DNA from: a bacterium
GTDB taxonomy: Bacteria > Bacteroidota > Ignavibacteria > Kapaibacteriales > Kapaibacteriaceae
NCBI GenBank assembly: GCA_020050895.1
Contig: JAGVJW010000207.1
Span: 1-7,992 of the forward strand
Reading direction: 5' to 3'
Length of the DNA stretch: 7,992 bases
The position numbers and the translations under genes are program-made. This document shows positions 1 through 6,116 of the stretch, one piece after another. The notes beneath the pieces are model-generated. The model ran no database searches and had not been told where the DNA came from. It was given only the letters and a program-made list of their open reading frames with translations. Each line of letters starts with the position of its first letter. Positions within the stretch are counted from its first letter, which is position 1.

Positions 1-866
1 GCATTGAATATCGGTTGCAGGCACAGTTCCATCCTGGAGTAGCCCAATCGTACGAAATAACGGAAGAGACGTCTGTAGTTAGGACGCATAGCGACAGTTC
101 AAAAAAAGCTTACGGACGTGAAGTAAAATATTTTGCAACGTTTCGTTGCATCGAGTCACAAGATGGCATCAGCACAATTGTTGTCAACCTCGATTCATTG
201 CTTTACAAGTTCAGCTCACAAGGCGTAGATCTGGCTTACGATTCACAAAAGGACCTGACCCCTAAGAATTTTGCAGATCTCAATAACTATTTTGGCCCAC
301 TGAACCGACCGTTCAGCCTGACTATAAATTCATACGGAGAAGTTTCAAAGGTTGATGGCGAACAAATCGAATTCTGGAGAGACTATTTTATTGAGAATAA
401 GGATGGACTCGATTCTGTTCTGTATCTGATTTGGATGCAGTCCCTCGACCGTGAAAACCTACTTCATTACGGCGACCTACAGAAACGCATATTACCTGGT
501 AGAAGCTATGCCATCGATTCCACATGGCGTTCAGTGTTGGGTATGCGCATCGATGGAGTGGTGTATGCCGATACTGTTACCTCAAAGCTCACAAAGTATA
601 CCGGCGGTTTTTACGAGATTATCACAAACGATACAATTCGTGCTTTGCCGCAGTTAATCCATGTGTATGGCATTCCGGAAATAAGCCATCTCTCTGAAGG
701 CTATGCGGGAATTAACAATGTGTTGTCGTTAACAACATCAGGAACCGTCGATGAAGTTGTATCAGAAATTAATGCTTGGTTCCGCGCATCTGCCGGTATT
801 GAGACGTACACACAAAACATAACGTCCACAATGAAGTGGAAGCTAACCGGACAATATCAATGGTAA
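1..866 (+). CDS. DUF6263-like envelope protein, 5'-partial
   Basis: The reading frame is open from the first complete codon (position 3) to the TAA at 864-866, giving 287 visible residues. The true start lies upstream of the window: the TTG at 15 is an internal Leu within a family-like stretch (EYRLQAQFHPG). The protein is beta-rich, soluble and without membrane segments. It matches its downstream neighbour in layout: an N-terminal strand with a Y/F-x-Y-type pattern, a central strand-turn of the form 'F-S-L-T-I-N-S-Y-G-E-V-S-K-V-D-G' (about residues 103-118), a 'P-G-R-S-Y-A-I-D-S-T-W' segment (about 165-175), and a C-terminal sheet. These recall the DUF6263 family (outer-membrane or periplasmic proteins of unknown function in Bacteroidota relatives). 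A lipoprotein signal peptide is expected outside the window but is not seen. It ends inside the start region of the next gene, which implies co-transcription. The function is unknown and the family assignment is from memory of sequence patterns. Confidence 0.72.
   Translation, partial: IEYRLQAQFHPGVAQSYEITEETSVVRTHSDSSKKAYGREVKYFATFRCIESQDGISTIVVNLDSLLYKFSSQGVDLAYDSQKDLTPKNFADLNNYFGPLNRPFSLTINSYGEVSKVDGEQIEFWRDYFIENKDGLDSVLYLIWMQSLDRENLLHYGDLQKRILPGRSYAIDSTWRSVLGMRIDGVVYADTVTSKLTKYTGGFYEIITNDTIRALPQLIHVYGIPEISHLSEGYAGINNVLSLTTSGTVDEVVSEINAWFRASAGIETYTQNITSTMKWKLTGQYQW
860..866 (+). other. Stop/start overlap suggesting translational coupling
   Basis: The ATG at 860-862 of the lipoprotein lies just inside the end of the upstream frame (TGG 861-863, TAA 864-866), a 7-base overlap. 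With only a weak GGA ahead of it, initiation probably depends on ribosomes finishing the upstream gene. This ties the expression of the two related proteins together. It is an inference from geometry. Confidence 0.5.
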
Positions 867-1915
867 ATCGTTACGGGCTCATTGCACTGCTTACTGCCGC
901 TGTTCTATTGAGCGCTTGTGAAGGGGAAAAATCAGTACAGGAAATCTCATCGGCCGATAGTACCGCTCAAATCTCCGCGGCAGATACTGCATCGGGCAAG
1001 GTTTTGGAAAGTGAATCGCTGAACAATATCAAGATTGCTTTGAAAATCGACAATGGAATGAAATTCCGATATCGCATCAGAGAGTGGTCAGACGACGTTC
1101 AGGATTCGATCACTGTTTCAACGTTAGCAACTCACGTGTATACAAAGATTGGTCAGGCGCTGCGCAGCGACGGCGCATTCCAGTTCTCCTTTAGGATTGA
1201 TACAGTATCAATCGACATGAAAGTGACGAATAACTCTGATAAACGAATTCTCAACGAAACTCATTTTTCCTCAACCGATTCAGCTAATCCAACCGAACCA
1301 ACAAGAATTATTCAGATGGGTCCTGTTGGTGAAACAGTAACCGTAACCATTGGTAGTGATGGGAAGATTCAAGAAATCGGCGGCGTCTCGCTTGTATTTA
1401 ACAAAATCGCTAAAAAACTCCCGAACGCGCCCGCAAGCGATCAGGCACGAATGGAGGCCATTCGTTTTTTAGAAAGCGCATTGTATGGCAAGTTCGTTGG
1501 AATGGAATATCTGATGTTTCCCCAAACCAATCTTGATTCAACCCGTAGCTGGACAAATTCACAATTGGCAAATCTTGGACCACTCTTCTCTGCAGAAACT
1601 ACAACAGCATACAAGCTTGTTAGTGTCAGGATTGTTAAGGGGCGACGTATCGCAACCGTCGAGGCCGATCTTGCAGGGACTATAAGGGTTAACCCTCCAT
1701 CGCCACAGGTGGGGGTTACCGCTGAAATTCTTAAGAATTCGATTCGCGGGAAATCGCACGCTGTTATTGATTTGGAGAATGGTGCTACTATTGCAAAAGT
1801 GAACACCATATCTTTCAGCGTTACGGCGAATGTTATGGATCCCATGTCTCGCCAGAAGCGTACCCTCACACAGTCAAACGACACACGCTACGAGGTCGAG
1901 CTACTCCCGAACTGA
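860..1915 (+). CDS. DUF6263-like lipoprotein
   Basis: A 351-residue predicted lipoprotein. From the ATG at 860 it has a textbook type II signal peptide: short basic n-region (MVNRYG), hydrophobic core (LIALLTAAVLL) and lipobox L17-S-A-C20. I therefore prefer 860 to the in-frame GTG at 836, which would add eight polar residues in front of the signal. A weak GGA lies 8 bases upstream of 860. Residues 21-55 are a Ser/Ala/Asp-rich tether. The rest (about 57-351) is a beta-rich domain resembling DUF6263, with 'LKIDNGMKFRYRI' at 61-73, the strand-turn 'VTVTIGSDGKIQEIGG' at 160-175, 'FPQTNLDSTRSW' at 220-231, and a final '(A)VIDLENGATIAKV' sheet. It looks like a paralogue of the preceding gene. Its start overlaps the upstream stop by 7 bases and only 2 bases separate it from the next gene. 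It probably sits in the outer membrane facing the periplasm; its role is unknown. Confidence 0.85.
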   Translation: MVNRYGLIALLTAAVLLSACEGEKSVQEISSADSTAQISAADTASGKVLESESLNNIKIALKIDNGMKFRYRIREWSDDVQDSITVSTLATHVYTKIGQALRSDGAFQFSFRIDTVSIDMKVTNNSDKRILNETHFSSTDSANPTEPTRIIQMGPVGETVTVTIGSDGKIQEIGGVSLVFNKIAKKLPNAPASDQARMEAIRFLESALYGKFVGMEYLMFPQTNLDSTRSWTNSQLANLGPLFSAETTTAYKLVSVRIVKGRRIATVEADLAGTIRVNPPSPQVGVTAEILKNSIRGKSHAVIDLENGATIAKVNTISFSVTANVMDPMSRQKRTLTQSNDTRYEVELLPN

Positions 1916-1917
1916 AC

Positions 1918-4254
1918 ATGCTCAGACGAAAAGTCGATCTTCGCAAAGTTTTTCTCCCAAGCGATAGCATCGCCTTCGTAGTGATCGCCCTTGGGCTCTT
2001 CATTGCGTTGTTCCTTGATGAAATGGCGGTTAGACTCATCGGCGTCTGCATTACCATCCTCGGCGGTGTTGCATTGTTTATGATGGTGTCTCCACGCCTT
2101 GCCGACATGTCTGGCAATCGTGCACCACGCCCATCCGATAGTCCGTCAATTGAATCCCAAGTAAAGCGCGACCCGCTTAAAACGAGTCGTGTGTTCGACA
2201 GTAAGGAGTACAAAGACACGTTCGGCATCGATGAAAGCGAACATGAATCTGTTGTCGACGAAAAGCAGATTGCGTTATGGGACGATGAGGCGCCAAAGAG
2301 CGAAGCGATACCTGAGAAACGTTTGGAACCGATACGGACGCCTGTTGTGCCTATCGAAACAGAACTCGGCGATGGCGTCTCTTCGGTGCGCATTCTCGGC
2401 AAACGTTCTGCATCGGCCGATGCAAAGGAGCCAGCCCTTGCAATTAACTCGCGCGTAGTAGGAAAATCTGAACAGCGCATGCAGCCTTCGCTTGCACCGG
2501 TGTTTCCCGCAGTTACCGGACCCATTACAGAAGAAATTAAACTTTCTGACGATGTTATCGTTCGGCCGAAGTCTCAGGATAAGCAGACCGAGAAGAGCAC
2601 CGAGGCTACTGTGCAAACACCGCGCGTTGCTGACGTTCCCCAAAATCCTGGTGCCGAAGAAATGGAGCACGAGATATCGGAGGAGAATGTCTTGCAAGAG
2701 AGGGTGTCGCAGGAAGTTCCCGTGCGAAAACGAAAATCGGAGATTGCAGTGTCGGCATTCATGGCCGACAACGACGACGAGATGGAATCGTCGGAGGAAC
2801 CGCGCAAGGAATTCGACTACCTTCTCAACCGAGTCCTCATGGTTATCCGTTCTGCAACCAATGCCCGAACGGCTGCCTTTTTTTGGTTCAATAAAGAAAA
2901 AAATGAACTCGTCCTCGAAGCAAGCATTTCTGATGCCACAGAAGAATTAATAAAGGAACGTAAGATACCTCTGGGGCGCGATGTTGTAAGCCAGATTGCG
3001 CTGGATGGACGTCCGGAAATTCTTACAGAAATTAGTCCCGCCGCCGAACTGGACTTGCTTTCATACTATCGCTACCGCGCAGGCACTCTCTCGTTTGTTG
3101 GTGTTCCGGTCTACTACCGCGGTAATGTTGTTGGCGTATTATGTGCGGATTCGAAGATTGAAGATGCCTATTCCGATGTTACCGTTGGATTTTTCGGTCA
3201 TTTCACAAAACTCATATCCGGTTTGGTATCATCATACACTACAAAATTCGATTTGCAACAGAAGTCGCGTGTACTAGATGCGTTACAGACCTTTAAGACA
3301 GTTTCGCAAGACTCTCCATCGTCTGTCGAGAGAGTTCTCTCTGCGTTAACGGATACCGTCATCAGGCTCATGGAAGTTAGTACAATTGGATATGTTGTGT
3401 ATGACCATACACGGCATGAATGGACAGTTCGCGATGTGCAATCTGTTATCGAAGATTATCATTCTCTCATCGGTTCAGCAGTAGATTTAGCTCGAACAGC
3501 CGTGGGGCAATGCATTACATCGGGACGTGTTGTCACTTCGACGTCGTCAAATCAATCAACACGCATCACTCCTAAAGAACCAAATGTGCTTGGTGCACAG
3601 TTTATAGCGTTGCCCATGAGGTCTACGCACAGCACGTATGGCGCAATGTTTCTCGAGAACAATGAGGGATCGTTGTCGCAGCAGGATCTAGCGGTTGCCG
3701 AAACACTTGCAGACCATGCGGGAACACTTATTGAGCAGATTAGGGGACTCGAACGTTTGCAGGATTCGGCTTTGCTGGATTACGATACCGGCATTCTAAA
3801 CTTGTCGGGTTTTGAATCGCGTGTGCGCGAAGAGTTTGCCCGATCTACAGATTATCAACTTCCGCTCACAGTGTGTCTTATCAAAACCGATCCGCTGCGT
3901 CCGGGACGCGGTCACGAAACAGAGAAAATTCAACGTATCATCCTTAGCCATGTGCTGAGCCGTATTCGGGAGCAGATTCGTGAGTACGACGTTATAGGCA
4001 GATATTCTGACGACGTAATCGTTGTTGGGCTGGTGGCGTACACTTCTCATGAAGCGCATTTCTGGACGGAGGGCCTGCGTCGGGATATTGCCAGCACACC
4101 ACTCGATGTAGACGGGAAACGGATTACTACAACCATCTCTGCAGGCATTGCCCAGGCAAATCCGCGCGATTCGTGGGATACACTACTCCAAAACGCTGCG
4201 TCTGCATTAGACATTAGCGCTCAGCTTCAGAATAAAGTAACCGTATTTAGTTAA
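1918..4254 (+). CDS. Membrane GAF-GAF-degenerate GGDEF signalling protein
   Basis: A 778-residue protein. Two hydrophobic helices (about 17-33 and 37-57) form an N-terminal membrane hairpin, so the remainder is probably cytoplasmic. Residues 58-298 are a low-complexity, charged, Glu/Asp/Lys/Pro-rich linker, likely disordered. A GAF domain spans about 299-440 (FFWFNKEKNELVLEAS strand, 'FVGVPVYYRGNVVGVLCADS'), and a second spans about 448-609 (ending 'FIALPMRSTHSTYGAMFLENN' and a coiled helix). The C-terminus (617-778) follows the GGDEF fold: 'LLDYDTGILNLSGFESRV' matches the usual D-x-L-T-G-L-x-N-R-x-x-F opening, and 'ITTTISAGIAQ' matches the V-T-x-S-x-G-I-A strand. However, the GGDEF signature is S-D-D-V-I (697-701) and the metal-binding D-x-D-x-F-K is K-T-D-P-L-R (656-661), so it is unlikely to make c-di-GMP. 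An RxxD motif (R688, D691) sits five residues before the signature, the spacing of the inhibitory c-di-GMP site. It starts 2 bases after the lipoprotein stop. GAF ligands are not predictable. Confidence 0.9.
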   Translation: MLRRKVDLRKVFLPSDSIAFVVIALGLFIALFLDEMAVRLIGVCITILGGVALFMMVSPRLADMSGNRAPRPSDSPSIESQVKRDPLKTSRVFDSKEYKDTFGIDESEHESVVDEKQIALWDDEAPKSEAIPEKRLEPIRTPVVPIETELGDGVSSVRILGKRSASADAKEPALAINSRVVGKSEQRMQPSLAPVFPAVTGPITEEIKLSDDVIVRPKSQDKQTEKSTEATVQTPRVADVPQNPGAEEMEHEISEENVLQERVSQEVPVRKRKSEIAVSAFMADNDDEMESSEEPRKEFDYLLNRVLMVIRSATNARTAAFFWFNKEKNELVLEASISDATEELIKERKIPLGRDVVSQIALDGRPEILTEISPAAELDLLSYYRYRAGTLSFVGVPVYYRGNVVGVLCADSKIEDAYSDVTVGFFGHFTKLISGLVSSYTTKFDLQQKSRVLDALQTFKTVSQDSPSSVERVLSALTDTVIRLMEVSTIGYVVYDHTRHEWTVRDVQSVIEDYHSLIGSAVDLARTAVGQCITSGRVVTSTSSNQSTRITPKEPNVLGAQFIALPMRSTHSTYGAMFLENNEGSLSQQDLAVAETLADHAGTLIEQIRGLERLQDSALLDYDTGILNLSGFESRVREEFARSTDYQLPLTVCLIKTDPLRPGRGHETEKIQRIILSHVLSRIREQIREYDVIGRYSDDVIVVGLVAYTSHEAHFWTEGLRRDIASTPLDVDGKRITTTISAGIAQANPRDSWDTLLQNAASALDISAQLQNKVTVFS
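3766..4251 (+). other. Degenerate GGDEF domain with retained RxxD
   Basis: Domain-level note on residues 617-778 of the GAF-GAF protein. The signature GG(D/E)EF is replaced by SDDVI, with only the central Asp (D699) conserved in place. The upstream metal-ligand region is also altered. R688-E-Y-D691 followed by five residues and then the signature reproduces I-site spacing. Known degenerate GGDEF proteins such as PelD keep this site and act as c-di-GMP receptors. Ligand binding here is an inference. Confidence 0.7.
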
Positions 4255-4279
4255 TCGAAATCTGCGTTTTGCTGCACCG
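4255..4279. other. Convergent intergenic gap, no clear terminator
   Basis: Only 25 bases separate the stop codons of the two facing gene clusters. No GC-rich hairpin followed by a T-run is visible on either strand. CGAAAT at 4256-4261 and ATTTCG at 4302-4307 are inverted, but with a 40-base loop that reaches into the minus-strand gene, so this is weak. Transcripts may overlap, or termination may be Rho-dependent. Confidence 0.5.
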
Positions 4280-5170
4280 TTAATCTGTATCTGCAGTTAG
4301 TATTTCGAATCTTGCAAGCACAGGACAATGATCGCTTATCTTTTCAGCATCGGTCTCGGAAAGGTAGTCGTGTATATTTTCAACGTATTCACTCCCTGAT
4401 CGGTACCGCTGACTTGCAGTAACGGAAGCAACAATGTGGTCGATGACGTTCCAGCTTTTATTTGCGCAACTCTTCAGATTTCTTGTCAAGAACAGAAGAT
4501 TAGGTGCATTCGAAAGGGCTGTAATCGTTGGATTTAGCTGGCGTTGCGGATAATCGTTCAGATCACCCGTAATAATGACATCTTTTTCCGGACCTGATGT
4601 TACTGAATCAACCCACGCCCTAATCACTTCCGCCTGCTTGGTTCGAACCTGCCGTGATTCTTCCACCATTTCCGTAGTGCTGTCGTATCGCGACGTGCTC
4701 TTAAGGTGTACTATCATTTGTATCCAATCGAACTTGCCCTTCCTACAAGAAACAACAAGCCCCGGTCTCAGCCTCTCAGGTCTACCCAGCGTGAGAGGCT
4801 CGTATTCGGCGATACGCCGCACGTCGACAGATTTTTTGTAAATGACGCCTACGCGTTGCTGTCCTCCACCCTGTGAAACGAATCCATCGTAATCATCGAG
4901 GTATCGAAGCACATTCTTCAGCGCCTTCTCATTTTCGATTTCCTGTACTCCAAGAACGTCGGCTTCAGACTTTACAATGATATCGGCTATCAATAAATAA
5001 TCGTGGTCTGTTCGGGTCTTTCTATCCCCGGTGCCATCACCAAGCCATTCAATGTTAAATGTTCCAATCACAGCCGAAGTATCAGTTGTCCCCTTGGACG
5101 AAGAGCATCCCTGAATTACAACAGCGGCGCACAATCCCGAAAGCATCGCCCAGTGAAGTCGCATTGTCAT
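4280..5170 (-). CDS. Endonuclease/exonuclease/phosphatase-family lipoprotein
   Basis: A 296-residue protein of the EEP (DNase I-like) fold, a metal-dependent phosphodiesterase or phosphatase superfamily. The N-terminus is a lipoprotein signal: MTMRLHW, a hydrophobic core, then I19-Q-G-C22 followed by SSSKG, so the enzyme is probably anchored in the outer membrane. A second in-frame ATG at 5164 (residue 3) is an equally possible start. All hallmark motifs are present: 'TFNIEWLG' (N39), 'VLGVQEIEN' (metal ligand E77), 'IVHLKS' (H155), 'ITGDLNDYP' (D203, N205), 'VIDHI' (D244, H245) and the terminal 'SDHCPV' (D280, H281). The protein should therefore be active. The substrate cannot be told from sequence; nucleic acid, a nucleotide or a phospho-lipid or sugar are all possible in this superfamily. 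It begins 16 bases after the proline dehydrogenase stop and is probably last in that operon. No Shine-Dalgarno sequence precedes the start. Confidence 0.92.
   Translation of the reverse strand: MTMRLHWAMLSGLCAAVVIQGCSSSKGTTDTSAVIGTFNIEWLGDGTGDRKTRTDHDYLLIADIIVKSEADVLGVQEIENEKALKNVLRYLDDYDGFVSQGGGQQRVGVIYKKSVDVRRIAEYEPLTLGRPERLRPGLVVSCRKGKFDWIQMIVHLKSTSRYDSTTEMVEESRQVRTKQAEVIRAWVDSVTSGPEKDVIITGDLNDYPQRQLNPTITALSNAPNLLFLTRNLKSCANKSWNVIDHIVASVTASQRYRSGSEYVENIHDYLSETDAEKISDHCPVLARFEILTADTD
4770..4800 (-). repeat. 9-bp perfect inverted repeat inside the EEP gene
   Basis: AGCCTCTCA (4770-4778) and TGAGAGGCT (4792-4800) are exact inverted copies around a 13-base loop. They lie in the codons for about residues 124-134 of the EEP lipoprotein. 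On the minus-strand transcript no immediate U-run follows, so this is not a typical intrinsic terminator. It may be chance, or a hairpin affecting mRNA stability. Confidence 0.4.
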
Positions 5171-5186
5171 GATAGTTGGTTAATAA

Positions 5187-6089
5187 TCATCTTCGTGTAA
5201 AAATAGCCTTTGCAATGTAACCCGCCACTTGGGGGTTTTCTTTTAGCCGCCGTGTAGAATACCCGTACCAGTCGTGACCGAAAGGTACATAGATGCGTAC
5301 GGAATGCCCATTTGCAATCAGCTTATCCCTACGTTCTTCCCTCACGCCCATTAGCATTTGAAACTCATAATCAACCGGGTGCCCCTGCTTTTGTGCAATC
5401 AGTTGCTCTGCGTCGGCCAGTAGCTCTTCGTCGTGCGTTGCGATGTGTGTTCTCGCACCGCCATCTATGAGCATGCGCAGCAGTTTTTTGTAGTTACTTC
5501 TGATTTCATCAGCATCATGAAAGGCCAGATCCTCGCTTTCTTGATAAATTCCCTTACATAACCTCACACTCGGCTTGAATTGGACTAGGTTAAGTACATC
5601 TGCTTCCGATCTGCGCAGATAGGCTTGTATCACTACGCCAACGTTATCAAACCCATCTCGACGCAATCGTTTGTAAAAATCAAGTGTTGCAGAGGTATAG
5701 GGTGTGTTCTCCATATCCATTCGGACAAAAACGCCCGAAGTGCGGGCATGGAGCACTACCTCGGAGATGTTGTGGTAGGCAAGTTCGCTATCGATATTGA
5801 GACCGAGTGAAGTTGGCTTGACGCTTAGGTAGGAATTAAGGCCACGTGTTCGTATTGCATCGACAACCATTTTCGACATTTCCGTTTCATCTTGTGCCCG
5901 ATCGGTTGATTGTACAAATTCACCAAGCACGTCGATCGTGGAACTTGCACCTAACAACATAAGGTGTTCAGACACCCGTATGGCATCATCCAACTGTGGC
6001 CCGGCGATGTATCGCCGAGCCACTAGTTTTACAATACCTTTGGGAATTATCGGAAGAGTTGTAACAACTAACTTGTTGAAGAGGCTCAT
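5187..6089 (-). CDS. putB: Proline dehydrogenase (monofunctional PRODH)
   Basis: A 300-residue FAD-dependent proline dehydrogenase that oxidises L-proline to pyrroline-5-carboxylate and passes electrons to the quinone pool; the short monofunctional type usually works at the inner membrane face. The length fits bacterial monofunctional PRODHs of about 300-310 residues. Barrel motifs run in order: 'SVKPTSLGL' (K91), 'RMDMENTPYT' (D125, E127), 'VIQAYLRRS' (Q155), 'VRLCKGIYQE' (R176, K179), 'ATHD' (H219), 'YEFQMLMGVR' (E242, Q244), and 'RIYVPFGHDWYGYSTRRLKENP' (R265, Y267, and the proline-carboxylate pair R280-R281). No catalytic residue looks lost. I chose ATG 6089 over the adjacent GTG at 6092. 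No pyrroline-5-carboxylate dehydrogenase is seen in the window, so that step must be encoded elsewhere. The gene begins 27 bases after the upstream protease stop and ends 16 bases before the EEP lipoprotein. The symbol follows the use for split PRODHs and is by homology only. Confidence 0.94.
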   Translation of the reverse strand: MSLFNKLVVTTLPIIPKGIVKLVARRYIAGPQLDDAIRVSEHLMLLGASSTIDVLGEFVQSTDRAQDETEMSKMVVDAIRTRGLNSYLSVKPTSLGLNIDSELAYHNISEVVLHARTSGVFVRMDMENTPYTSATLDFYKRLRRDGFDNVGVVIQAYLRRSEADVLNLVQFKPSVRLCKGIYQESEDLAFHDADEIRSNYKKLLRMLIDGGARTHIATHDEELLADAEQLIAQKQGHPVDYEFQMLMGVREERRDKLIANGHSVRIYVPFGHDWYGYSTRRLKENPQVAGYIAKAIFTRR

Positions 6090-6116
6090 CACTAATGAGT
6101 CAGAAACTTGTTGTTG

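Noticed and set aside
15..17. TTG at 15 as the start of the first gene
   Set aside because: The frame is open to the window edge and the residues before it fit the family's opening strand, so the gene is truncated by the window.
836..859. GTG at 836 as start of the lipoprotein gene
   Set aside because: It would place eight polar residues before an otherwise ideal lipoprotein signal peptide; the ATG at 860 gives a normal n-region and lipobox spacing.
1690..1718. Hairpin TAACCCTC / GGGGGTTA as a terminator
   Set aside because: It has an 8-pair stem with one G-T pair and a 13-base loop, lies inside a coding region and is not followed by a T-run.
1441..1884. 147-residue minus-strand open frame
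   Set aside because: Antisense to the well-supported DUF6263-like lipoprotein and without family features.
1866..2525. 219-residue minus-strand open frame
   Set aside because: It lies wholly opposite the lipoprotein end and the linker of the GAF-GAF protein, has low-complexity Ser/Arg-rich content and no recognisable domain; it is a shadow of the real gene.
2492..2950. 152-residue plus-strand frame within the GAF-GAF gene
   Set aside because: Arg/Ser-rich composition typical of a frame-shifted reading of the acidic linker; the main frame has domain support on both sides.
3766..4251. Active diguanylate cyclase
   Set aside because: The GGDEF signature and the upstream metal-ligand motif are both replaced, so catalysis is unlikely.
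4256..4307. CGAAAT / ATTTCG inverted repeat as a bidirectional terminator
   Set aside because: The arms are short, the loop is 40 bases and there is no flanking T-run.
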